DNA of 10,283 nt from Echinostoma caproni (GCA_900618425.1 UZAN01042046.1:39823-50105); one strand, 5' to 3'; counted from the stretch's first letter, positions 1 to 7,530 are shown. Numbers and translations are program-made. The notes: generated by a model from the sequence alone, not told the origin.

Positions 1-27
1 CCGGTTGGCAACCACTTTTAAATTAAA

Positions 28-46
28 CCCACCCACCCCCTCTCCC
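28..46 (-). other. Predicted G-quadruplex motif
   Basis: On the plus strand there are four C-tracts of 3, 3, 5 and 3 bases separated by spacers of 1, 1 and 3 bases. The minus strand therefore has the standard four-tract quadruplex pattern with very short loops (GGGAGAGGGGGTGGGTGGG). The pattern is read directly from the sequence. Short loops are known to favour stable parallel quadruplexes, and the plus strand could form an i-motif. The surrounding 20-110 stretch is strongly pyrimidine-biased. I found no other four-tract motif in the window. No gene is linked to it. Confidence 0.6.
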
Positions 47-664
47 AATTTTGCTCGCCCTCCGTCTTGCTCTATTAAATTTTCCCTTTTTACATCCTTT
101 CTACTCAAAAAAGGCAACTTCCCAACTCACCATTCTATGGTTAACTGGTTTGCATTCAACGCGTGGCTCTCCACAACCAGTGCGAGGGACTGCGACGTAC
201 AATCAGAAACTGTAATTTACCCAACCACGATAAATCGGCACTGAAAAGATCGCCCCGTATATAGGCGAATTAATTACAGTGTTCTGTGGCTTGGAAATTT
301 TATTACACTCAAGTGACCAACTGGTAATTTGCTGATTCGACCACAAACCATGAAATCAAACTACGCGCTCGTGTGTTTTTTGTGCGTGCCCAAGTGTGGT
401 TGGTTCCAGACCAGGTGTTTCATTCGTACGCTTGTTCTTCCGAAAACGGCCTAATATGCTTGTTCGCACTTGTGCGTTGGGACTACCTGAATCTTTCAGT
501 TGGCACGTATACACATACACATACGCACACACGTTTTCAACGGATGAATTGCTCTCAAACCAATTCAAGGAACAGGCATACCATGCTCTCTGCCCTACTC
601 ACTCAAACCGTCTAACTATGGTAAGATGATAAGATGAGATTTCCTCGAGTTAGAGTAGACCAAA
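47..664. other. No gene recognised
   Basis: The stretch contains only short open frames, several overlapping each other on both strands. None shows a domain, signal peptide or convincing splice context. Positions 510-533 carry a CA-rich simple repeat. The rest is ordinary AT-rich sequence. Confidence 0.5.
510..533. repeat. CA-type microsatellite, interrupted
   Basis: Short runs of ACAC alternate with AT and CG interruptions (tatacacatacacatacgcacacac). It is an imperfect dinucleotide/hexanucleotide repeat and explains the Tyr/Thr/His-rich short frames that cross it. Confidence 0.7.
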
Positions 665-720
665 ACTTGGCTCGTCCAACTTGACGTGATTTAGTCCGTC
701 GAGTTGGCATCGAACCGAGT
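665..720. repeat. 56-nt long-stem imperfect hairpin
   Basis: The arms are 665-686 and 697-720, around a 10-nt loop (687-696). The inner stem pairs 676-686 with 697-707: 11 base pairs, one of them G-T. The outer stem pairs 665-674 with 711-720: 9 of 10 pairs, one G-T and one C/A mismatch at 671/714. A small internal loop (675 against 708-710) separates them, giving about 20 pairs in total. The arm lengths (22 and 24 nt) resemble a microRNA precursor, but the flanks do not continue the stem, which argues against a normal primary transcript. It could instead be the core of a small inverted-repeat element. Existence of the inverted repeat is certain; function is not. Confidence 0.6.
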
Positions 721-1063
721 GAAAACTGATTCAGAAAGCTTTCTTTATCTATGATTTCTATTTAACAAACCGTGATGAGGTAACCAGTGCTCAAACAGAA
801 CTTCATGTCTGCACGCTGACCAATGATCCTACATTCTATCCTACTCAAGCTGACGAGGAATACAAGTCACTTGACCTCACCTCCTACCGTCAGAAAAGCC
901 GTTCCCGTGAACAGCACATGTGTAAAATTTTCGGTCGAAGGAATAATAATAATAATAAATCGGCGGTCTTATGATGATAAGAAGGTATTTCAAGTAAGAT
1001 GTACTTTTATTATCCATGATCGCTGTCAGAATGACGCAATCAGTTGGTCATTATTATTTGCAG
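721..1063. other. No gene recognised; probable intron or spacer
   Basis: An open plus-strand frame crosses part of this stretch from 823, but its first two thirds are low in complexity and include an AAT repeat run at 942-957 that encodes an Ile run. The end of the stretch (about 1045-1063) is T-rich and finishes in TTTGCAG, a good 3' splice signal for the next feature. Confidence 0.4.
942..957. repeat. AAT trinucleotide microsatellite
   Basis: Five consecutive AAT units follow GG and precede AAATCGG. It is a short simple repeat. Confidence 0.8.
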
Positions 1064-1189
1064 ATTGTATCTTCCCTTACTGTACTTTTAGCGGAATTTT
1101 TGATGACAACTGTACTTCGGGTAGTTTCCACCCATTTTGGAATCAGCCGCTCTCTGATGCAATGAGGTGTCTTGTAACCGGAATCCGGG
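1064..1189 (+). CDS. Candidate symmetric Cys-rich exon, unknown protein
   Basis: I do not recognise the product. The segment starts right after a T-rich tract ending TTTGCAG and ends at CCGGG followed by GTGAGC, a good 5' splice match. It is 126 nt (42 codons) with phase 1 on both sides, the arrangement typical of shuffled extracellular modules. The peptide has four Cys (CIFPYC near the start, DDNC, then MRC near the end), an N-x-T glycosylation site at DDNCT, and many aromatic residues. The same frame continues without a splice to a stop at 1261-1263, so an alternative is a short terminal exon or a chance frame. No partner exon was found in the window. The call rests only on splice signals and composition. 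Confidence 0.22.
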
Positions 1190-2328
1190 GTGAGCTGCGT
1201 ATTGCGAGAGATCTTGGTCCGAAATTTACTCAGAAAATAGCCGAACCAAAAACGACTTCTTAGTCTGGGGATGCAAAGAGAACTGTGGATGATTAGTCCG
1301 GCTCAATATTTCGGTATTGAATAGGACCGGCTTAATTGTTGGTGGAAACAGTCTATCGAGCACGGATCAAATTGATGAAGAAATAACGCTTGATCTATCG
1401 CTCTTATGGGCTTTCCCTTGGTTTTGTTTATTCCTTGTTCTCATTAAAATTTAAGGGTCTGGCCACGTATCGCAATCGTTATCCTGGACGGTGATTCGAA
1501 GTATTTGCAGCGGTATATTGCAAAGTTCCGAGGAAACGCATACTGGTGTGCATATATGCCAGCAGTCTCACTCAAACGAAAAGCAGTGGTACATGCAACG
1601 ATATTTTTGTCTGGTGACAGTAGCAGCAGCCGAGGTTCACGAGGCGAGTGGATCGAGTACACATCATGATCACCTGATTGTGCAAACGACGTGTATGTGC
1701 CAGTTTTGGAGCCTCACATGGCAGGTTCCCTAATTGCGTCGTTCAGTGTGCGTGTGAGCCACGATATAAGACATCAAAATTCAGCTCGGAGAAAATGTAA
1801 CTGGATTTGCTATTGCAATATTTTCAATTTAAGTGAAAACCGTTCGATGATTGCCGAATCATGTAATATCGTGTTTATAATAGCACACTTCATTGATTGC
1901 TACGGGGACTGTTCAAACTGACTAAGTTGAGACATTAAAGAGGGTGATGGACAGTAGTGGCTTGGAAGTCGTTTATGTGATTTTAAAGGCCAATGTCTGA
2001 ACTCTATTTTTCTTTGTGCACCCGGTAGGCAGTACTCATTGTGCGCATTCCTGTCCCCCAATAACTTTTACATTGGTGTATTTCGTGATGGAAAACAGTA
2101 ACATTCAGATAAAGCTTCTTGTATAGTGGTCACCACTGGGTATTTAAGTCGAATTTGTTAAACTTTGCAGAATAGAATACACAATGACACTTTATAACCA
2201 ATGTGATAATCGACAAGCGCACTGTTTAGGAAGTGCCAGCTGGGAAAAATAATGTGGGAAACATATGCCATATGCCAATGTAAGTCGGATGGGCGATTTG
2301 AATGTGAAAAGATCAGTGATATCGGTCT
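1190..2328. other. No gene recognised
   Basis: Only short overlapping frames occur on both strands. At 1299-1337 there is a small local structure: TCAATA (1303-1308) pairs with TATTGA (1315-1320), flanked by two similar copies of CCGGCTYAAT. A tandem ATATGCC pair lies near 2265-2278. Nothing else stands out. Confidence 0.5.
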
Positions 2329-2412
2329 GGCCTCGTAGCTCAACTGGTGAAGTTTGTCCTGTCCAAAATGTGTGGGCGGCTTCCATACGTGGGTGGGAAT
2401 CCCACTGAGGCC
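2329..2412 (+). repeat. tRNA-like unit, tRNA pseudogene or SINE head
   Basis: The 84-nt segment has tRNA geometry at both ends. GGCCTCG (2329-2335) pairs with TGAGGCC (2406-2412) as a 7-bp acceptor stem with one G-T pair. GTGGG (2389-2393) and CCCAC (2401-2405) form a perfect 5-bp T stem around a 7-nt loop, TGGGAAT, directly abutting the acceptor strand as in true tRNAs. The box A match TAGCTCAACTGG (2336-2347) fits TRGYNNARYNNG fully. The box B region is degenerate (TGGGAAT where TTCGAAT is usual). The D stem is poor. A weak anticodon-like stem TTTG/CAAA encloses a 7-nt loop TCCTGTC, and the remainder would be a long variable arm. A TTTT run at 2420-2423 could end Pol III transcription. It is more likely a tRNA-derived SINE or pseudogene than a working tRNA. 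Confidence 0.55.
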
Positions 2413-2837
2413 ACTGAACTTTTCATAATTTCAACATAACATTTCAGTCCGCCAAATAAAAATTTGAAGCATATAGCAACTGCTTGTTAGAAACTTTAGA
2501 GAGTAAACTTGTGCAAATCACTAGTCAAAAGAGTATCAGAAGAGCAAAACTGATGAGCGGCAACAATTGCGAAAACAACAAAAGGTTGTAGGGACAATGG
2601 GACACTGATTATCTCAAATGGAAAACTTGTATTTTAACCAGAAATTTCCGAGTGAACAATATAAACTTGAAAGTTAGAAATCTGCTTACACACGGAAAAC
2701 TTCTTTTGTTTTATAAATTTCAGTTTAGTTATCATTTATTTTTATTGAATAAATTTGATGACAAGCACATAACTCGTAATGGCAACTAGTGCAGATAACC
2801 GGTTTGTAGGTCACGATGTGTTCGTGAACACTGCAAG
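2413..2837. other. No gene; contains a hammerhead-like core
   Basis: This AT-rich stretch follows the first tRNA-like unit. Its only notable content is the ribozyme-like segment at 2550-2590, listed separately. Around 2700-2760 it becomes strongly T/A-rich, as SINE tails often are. Confidence 0.4.
2550..2590 (+). ncRNA. Hammerhead ribozyme-like core, incomplete
   Basis: CTGATGA (2550-2556) is followed by a hairpin, GCGG/TTGC (2557-2560 with 2567-2570, two G-T pairs) with a 6-nt loop, then GAAA (2571-2574). ACAAC (2575-2579) then pairs perfectly with GTTGT (2585-2589) around a 5-nt loop. This is the order of conserved core, helix II, GAAA and helix III in type I hammerheads. Two faults are visible. 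There is one extra A in the GAAA block, so the usual A-U pair closing helix III is shifted. The bases before 2550 (AGCAAAA) have no complement after 2590, so helix I and a normal NUH cleavage site are missing. It is either a decayed ribozyme or coincidence. Hammerheads in tRNA-promoter SINEs are known from schistosomes (the Sm-alpha family), which makes the nearby tRNA-like unit relevant. Confidence 0.25.
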
Positions 2838-2919
2838 ATAGCAGTGGTCCAGTGGTCAGAGGATACAATAAACTGAACCGGTGGTTACCATTTCAAATCC
2901 CACCATCATTGCCCTTTTT
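2838..2919 (+). repeat. Second tRNA-like Pol III promoter unit
   Basis: TGGTCCAGTGG (2845-2855) closely matches the tRNA box A core TGGYNNAGTGG. About 35 nt later, ATTTCAAATCC (2890-2900) is a diverged box B (TTCRANTCC part intact, leading GG lost). A TTTTT run at 2915-2919 follows as a possible Pol III terminator. GGTGG (2880-2884) can pair with CCACC (2900-2904), but the enclosed loop is too long for a T arm, and no acceptor stem pairs convincingly. It is therefore a promoter-like relic, not a tRNA. It differs in sequence from the unit at 2329-2412, so the two are not recent copies of one element. Confidence 0.4.
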
Positions 2920-5344
2920 GCTCATATTTGCCCTGTATGTGCGTTTCTAGGCAATGGTTGAACTAGTTTAGTGCAGCTTCTTTATGAAAATTGTCTGTAC
3001 TATTATACATTCAACAACAAAAAAGCGATTATTTTAAAGTATATGGTTTGTTCTCATCCGTAAAACAGATGGACCCCGTAGGGACGACAATGTATTTTGC
3101 TGAGTTATCAAAAACGGAAATCTGTGTCAAAGGAATTACAGTGTCACATAAATTCGTGGAAGAATGAATCGATGACCGAAGTTACTTGTTCTTGTAACTG
3201 GTTCAATGAGAATAATGCATGCCTCATAAGCAACATTACAAACGCTAAATATGTTACCTGTATTGTTGATGAAATATGAGCAAACACGTTACCTAGCTTA
3301 ACAAACAGGCCAACCTTTGTATACTCTATCAGAATTGATCGAACCAGTTATTTTTCGGATCGTCAACATTTGGAACCACGTCGAAAAAATTATCCACAGC
3401 AAACACAGTGCCTCATAAAAATTACGAGATCATCTCACTTTCATTTGCTAGTATATTTCTGTCTTTGTTTTCCCTTACAAAACCATGTACTGAGAATTAG
3501 AGTGTGTGTGTGTGTGTATGCTAATTAGAACAGGAAAGGACTCCCCACCTCATAATGGTGGTGAAAAAGGTATAGGACCGCCCTCGGTTTTGTTAATTGA
3601 CGGTGTGGGTAATCAATATTCTGTTTAAAGACCTCGCTCCCTCTCCTCGGCAAACTTCTTGTCATTTGGTCAATATTCCCGCATTTGCACTCAAGGACAA
3701 GCATGACATCATTCTTTGACTGTAATCTGGTGAGCAAGTATACCCAAAACGTTATAATTGGAGTGTAAACCGGGACCGCACAGTGGACATTGCATGACTT
3801 TGATCTCATGGAAGGATAGCCTACAGTTTGCCGTGCAAGAATAGGGAACAGAAGTTCTATCCGGTTAAAGTATTGCATCATGGTGACCTGTAACCTGCTG
3901 GTCGGTAGTCAGAGCAAGAAAATGTACAGCGGAATCGTGTATGCCCTTAAGTATTACTCGACCACGTTGATCGTTAGATGAGAAGGCTTCCCAAATCATT
4001 ACCGAACTCCTGATATATTGTCCTTTTCACCGTAAATCGTTTTTGTTCTTGTCTGATATTATTTCAATGATATTTTCAAGCATTTAGCCTGTCCGGACTA
4101 TTTTTTGTTGTCATCGAGGCAAACAATTTCCCACTTGTTTGTCCGTAACATATGGCGTTTAGCTCATGACAAACTTTTTTTAAGCAACAAAGTTCAACAA
4201 CACATCTTTTCCTTTTTATAGTTCATCCACACCATACATTTGACGTTCGGTTCCAGACACTCACTAGGATCGAGGGTTTCCACGTCTACATGGAAACGTG
4301 TATTATTGGAGGCTAGACGACTGGACCTGTGCCCGTCCGATTTTGTTAGTTTTTGACAATCCATTGGTTTTTTTGTCGGCGCACCTTACTGGTGACATTT
4401 CAGATACTGTCGTACTACGTCTCGCGATCCCTTGCATAGCCCGGCGATTTCATACAAACTGAGTCTCGTTCGATATAACTCAATAGGTTATCATTATTGT
4501 CCCGAGAGCCTTTGGTCAAAAATGGACTTTGTGCTCTTCACAATGAGAGTAGCTTTGTTACGTTCATGGCAGGATAGCTGAAGCAGAAGGGTATTTTTCT
4601 CATGGGGAAGTGATCTGAGGTGAAATTGATATGGTTTTGATCAGAACTTTTTACGCAATCCAATATTAGAGAACTTCTTGCTCAGTTCCAATTTATACCT
4701 AAATTATGCACTTATTGTGTAAATGACAGTTTATATTAGTCATGCGATTCACTTACTTTTCCATATCATTTTATTAAATCTGTATAAATCGTAATGTTTT
4801 TTTGCAAAATAAAGAGCATCCTCTCATTTAACCGCCTGGAATCCAGGGATTGTTCGCTCAGTGTCATCTTGGCAGCACATTGACTGCTGCTATTATCAAT
4901 ACGAAGACTAACAAATCTCCGTCCGATTCTACTGGTACTCACCATACCACTGAACCGCCACCCCAAGATTACGGGGGACCCTGACCAACACCGCAACAAA
5001 CCCTCAGAAATTCAACTGTATCAGTGTTCAGCCATTACCCTCTTTCTGGGCAGTTCGACTGTACTGTAAGTTACTCTCTCCTCGTTGTCTTTCGCCGTTT
5101 GACAATCTCTAGCCTTTTCGATCCATTGAATCTCTAACAGTCATTGAGTGGATATTTCGGTCAAATTGAGTTGGTCAACTTCACTGCATTTGCCTGAAGA
5201 TGTTGCTGTATCATTTACACACCCTTGTTTGAGCTGTGGTGTACATATCTAAGGACCTTCAAATGCCACTTGGTCCCATAATAATGAGGAAAATTGATGT
5301 CGTTGAAGATAATCAACGTCTTACGTCAACGGTTTTTTTTTCAG
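2920..5344. other. No gene recognised; intergenic or intronic
   Basis: Two short open frames were considered and set aside: 3097-3279 plus and 3525-3881 minus. A third, on the minus strand at 4766-4999, also lacks any family signature. Small inverted repeats occur, such as GTTTCCA (4276-4282) with TGGAAAC (4291-4297). The end (5329-5344) is a T-run ending in CAG, a strong 3' splice signal for the candidate exon that follows. Confidence 0.45.
3502..3518. repeat. GT dinucleotide microsatellite
   Basis: About eight uninterrupted GT units follow TTAGA and precede ATGCTAATTAG. It is a simple repeat. Confidence 0.8.
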
Positions 5345-5569
5345 ACTTCAGTTCAAAATTTTTCGTGTTCGACTGAACCAATACAATTAAAAATATGCAT
5401 TGACAATACAGTTCAGTTGAGAAAACCGCAGGAAATGGACGTGTGTTCAAAGACAGGCATCAGGTGCTCATCAAGTGTCGTTCAGTATTTTGGTTCTTCT
5501 ACATCGGCTACAACTACTTCTCTTCCCTCGCTCTCTATACTATATATGTGTAGTCATATTTCCCGATGA
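5345..5569 (+). CDS. Candidate 3'-terminal exon, unknown protein
   Basis: I do not recognise the product. The segment begins right after a nine-T tract ending CAG, a strong 3' splice signal, and only one frame stays open from there. That frame is Ser/Thr/Gln-rich with four Cys and ends at TGA (5567-5569), immediately followed by AATAAA at 5572-5577. This suggests a last exon with an unusually close polyadenylation signal. Alternatively, CATCAG followed by GTGCTC (donor after 5463) would splice in phase 2 to the segment at 5641, which then reads in a different frame to a stop at 5846-5848. The low complexity of the second half (Ser/Thr/Leu runs) weakens the call. Confidence 0.17.
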   Translation, partial: TSVQNFSCSTEPIQLKICIDNTVQLRKPQEMDVCSKTGIRCSSSVVQYFGSSTSATTTSLPSLSILYMCSHISR

Positions 5570-5640
5570 AAAATAAACGATAAGCTAGCTGTTGTTTGTC
5601 CATTGCCTGAACACGAATTTTTTACCTTTTCCGGTTATAG

Positions 5641-5873
5641 CATTGGTTTGAAATGCAGTCTCGACACTGTCTTTTGTTCAATCCAGTATTCCTTAATGTC
5701 TCCAGCAACTGGCTGTTGGACTATTTGGGGCTCCAACTTGGAGACCGGTTTGTGCCAACAGAAACCGGATCTGAGCCTTCTCTCTTTATCCTTCATGGCT
5801 TTTCCTGTTCACTGTGTCGTAAAATCTGGTTCCAATTTCTCCAAGTAGAGCACGCTGTTCAGGCGTTCCTGAG
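5641..5873 (+). CDS. Candidate internal exon, unknown protein
   Basis: This is the best exon candidate in the window. A pyrimidine-rich tract ending TTATAG closes at 5640, and CTGAG followed by GTAAGC at 5874 is a near-perfect 5' splice site. The 233 nt read without a stop in frame 0 for 77 codons, leaving phase 2 at the donor. The peptide is hydrophobic and Leu/Phe-rich: NWLLDYLGLQLGDRF in the middle, then a CSLC pair and KIWFQFLQVEH near the end. No family is recognised. A second frame, offset by one base, is open until TAG at 5846-5848, so frame choice is uncertain. No matching upstream phase-0 or downstream phase-2 partner exon was found. A fragment of a repetitive element is the main alternative. 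Confidence 0.3.
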
Positions 5874-6015
5874 GTAAGCCCCAGCAGGCAAGGCAAACCA
5901 CGAAGTGAAATTATCTCACTTAAAGAATGAATATGTACCTCTAAGACACGTCATCTGGTCTCCTAATTCTATACACGCAATGCTTCCCCTATAAATGATG
6001 GGAGTTCGACTATAT

Positions 6016-6036
6016 GCTATACTATACCATACCATA
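6016..6036. repeat. ATACC/ATACT-type short tandem repeat
   Basis: About four 5-bp units of the ctata/ccata type lie in tandem (ctatactataccataccata). It is a short imperfect pentanucleotide array. Confidence 0.6.
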
Positions 6037-6065
6037 ATGTAATATTAAATTCTGATACCGTTATA

Positions 6066-6126
6066 CCACCATCACCACCACCAAAACAACAACAACAACA
6101 ACTAATACCAATAATAATGATAATGA
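6066..6126. repeat. Compound CAC/CAA/AAT trinucleotide microsatellite
   Basis: The array passes from CAC-type units through a CAA run (about five units) to AAT/ATG-type units in one continuous G-poor block. The gradual change of unit suggests expansion followed by point mutation. No frame across it looks coding. Confidence 0.8.
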
Positions 6127-6327
6127 TTTATCTATATCTCGCACTGTTGATACTATCATTGATGAAGTTCGCTATAATTTTATTTCCCCTACTAGCAACA
6201 TTTTATTCTTGATGCACAAAGCTAACATGTCTACGTTCCCTCAACTACTATTTGGCTCATGACAGGTTAAGTTTAAACAATAACATTTATCTAATGTCTG
6301 TTTTTCACACTCACACAGGGCTATGTG

Positions 6328-6364
6328 CGTCCGTGCGAGCATGCTCGCGCGAGCACGCGCGTGT
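6328..6364. repeat. Overlapping CpG-rich palindromes
   Basis: GCGAGCATGCTCGC (6335-6348) and TGCTCGCGCGAGCA (6342-6355) are each perfect 14-bp palindromes and share seven bases. They sit in a 37-nt block with nine CpGs, ending in an alternating purine-pyrimidine run (CGCGCGTGT), which could favour Z-DNA or cruciform structure. The block lies just after a possible 3' splice site at 6318. Base content is sharply unlike the AT-rich surroundings. Confidence 0.6.
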
Positions 6365-6593
6365 CAGTCATTGTTTACTGCCCATGACCATGAAAGTGTC
6401 AATCACACAAGGCCGAACGAAATTTCCCAAAACAAGAATGGGATGTTCACCTGTCCAGTTTTCCCCCAATGCGCTCCCGGCCGTAATTTATTTGAAAAAA
6501 AAAACACATCGATACTTCCACGGTCGCTGATGACCACTGATTATTACTGTCTATTTGCCGTGAACTTCGGTTATATTCGGATGCATTGGTCAG

Positions 6594-6661
6594 GCCCAAA
6601 AATACTGTGCTATCCATGTGGTGCTATTTTGAGTCGTTCGAAATGTGTGACGGACAACCAG
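6594..6661 (+). CDS. Candidate short exon, weak Ly6/uPAR-like start
   Basis: A 68-nt segment lies between TTGGTCAG (3' splice-like, poor pyrimidine tract) and ACAACCAG followed by GTGAAT (good 5' splice site). Read with entry phase 1 it gives 22 codons including ILCYPCGAILSRSKC. A hydrophobic residue, then C-Y-x-C and a third Cys about ten residues on, is how mature Ly6/uPAR (three-finger) domains usually begin, and such domains are often encoded from a phase-1 exon. I saw neither a signal-peptide exon upstream nor the closing CC...CN segment downstream, so this is only a resemblance. The same frame is open further upstream to 6323. Confidence 0.18.
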
Positions 6662-7140
6662 GTGAATTTTTCGCCTGTATGATGATCATGACCAATAGTT
6701 GTTTTGTGTGTAGAATAATGAACTGCTCGGGAAATAATGTGTTTCGATTCTGACGAACAAGCCAAACGGTTGAATTATTTCCAGTAGATTCCTGATAGTT
6801 CAGGTAATGGGGAACACTCTAGTGATTTGGACTCTTGGAAAATCTGCATGCCGATTGTGAAAGTTCAGTAGCCTCGGTGGGATTCGGTGGGATTCACAAT
6901 CGTCATACAAACTTCAAATCTGCCAAAAAGCAATTTTAGAAAATCTATTCCAGTTAATCACAGTTGCCCACTAGACGCGGTTTCCTCACTTTTCCATTGA
7001 ATTTCCAAGTCGTTGAATGATTGTGCGAAATCTGACAGTATTGTTCACCTGTTTCCTCTGAAAACCTTGGTACGGTCAGGGGTTACTGGCTCAAGTTGTG
7101 CATTCCGCTAAATGCTGTCATATAACCAAGAGTCTCAAAT
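6662..7140. other. No gene; small inverted and tandem repeats
   Basis: CGATTGTGAA (6852-6861) and TTCACAATCG (6893-6902) form a perfect 10-bp inverted repeat. Between the arms lies an exact 10-bp tandem duplication, CGGTGGGATT at 6875-6884 and 6885-6894, overlapping the right arm by two bases. No coding frame is convincing. Confidence 0.5.
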
Positions 7141-7530
7141 AAGCTTTGCTGGGGAGGCCCTACTCACTACTTTCCCGTGGCGGTGATAGGATAAAAAGCT
7201 AAAATTCGGGGCTATAACAGCGTCGGTGAACCTCTGGCAGTTCACCTAGGGAAGTTGCTGATCCCAACCAACGAAGAAGAGGTGGCGAACTGCACACACA
7301 CACACACACACACACCTTCCCGGATGTGACCGTGGCCACCGCCTCGATTGGGTATCGAGGTGTATTGGGCACCTTGGACATTTGATCTCGTCCGAAGGGT
7401 TCGATGATCTGGACACCGGCCCCCAATGGATTGCGGTTTTACGACACTTGCATTGTGGGTTAGGCTTTGGCTAGCCGAAGGCTCTAGTTGTGAGTTCCCC
7501 AAGAAAATCCACTTGATTTGGCCTGGGTAA
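7141..7530. other. GC-rich, CpG-rich island, probable inserted element
   Basis: From about 7201 to 7500 the GC content is near 54% by direct count (60% at 7321-7380), with roughly twenty CpGs in 300 bases, against about 40% GC elsewhere. It includes a stem-loop, CCTCGA (7342-7347) with TCGAGG (7355-7360) around a 7-nt loop, and a near-palindrome around GGCTAGCC near 7468-7477. A CA microsatellite interrupts it. Two overlapping minus-strand frames cross the block (75 and 104 codons), but neither shows a family motif, and both read through the CA repeat as Cys-Val runs. I favour a dispersed repeat or retroelement fragment over a gene. Confidence 0.4.
7293..7314. repeat. CA dinucleotide microsatellite
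   Basis: Eleven uninterrupted CA units lie inside the GC-rich island. Confidence 0.9.

Larger units (their letters stand above)
5874..6317. other. No gene; simple repeats
   Basis: If 5641-5873 is an exon this would begin an intron. It contains a pentanucleotide-like run (6016-6036) and the compound trinucleotide repeat listed separately. The end is T/C-rich, closing in CACACAG at 6318, a possible 3' splice site. Confidence 0.4.

Noticed and set aside
706..714. Perfect minus-strand box B match (GWTCRANNC)
   Set aside because: No minus-strand box A at the right distance; the bases belong to the 665-720 hairpin.
1286..1297. Shared string TGTGGATGATTAG near 1285 and 8255
   Set aside because: A 13-base match is expected about once by chance in a window this size, and the flanks do not match.
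3097..3279. Plus-strand frame with several Cys and N-glycosylation sites (VTCSCNWFNENNAC)
   Set aside because: No pyrimidine tract or good donor around it, and an AT-rich Asn-heavy composition expected of non-coding sequence.
3331..3340. Second minus-strand box B match near GAATTGATC
   Set aside because: No box A partner and no T-run on the correct side.
3525..3881. 118-codon minus-strand open frame
   Set aside because: No family motif and no convincing splice borders; the length is within chance for 10 kb at this base composition.
4766..4999. Minus-strand 77-codon frame considered as a retroelement remnant
   Set aside because: Arg/Ser-rich at one end and Lys/Ile-rich at the other; no reverse transcriptase, endonuclease or RNase H block could be matched.
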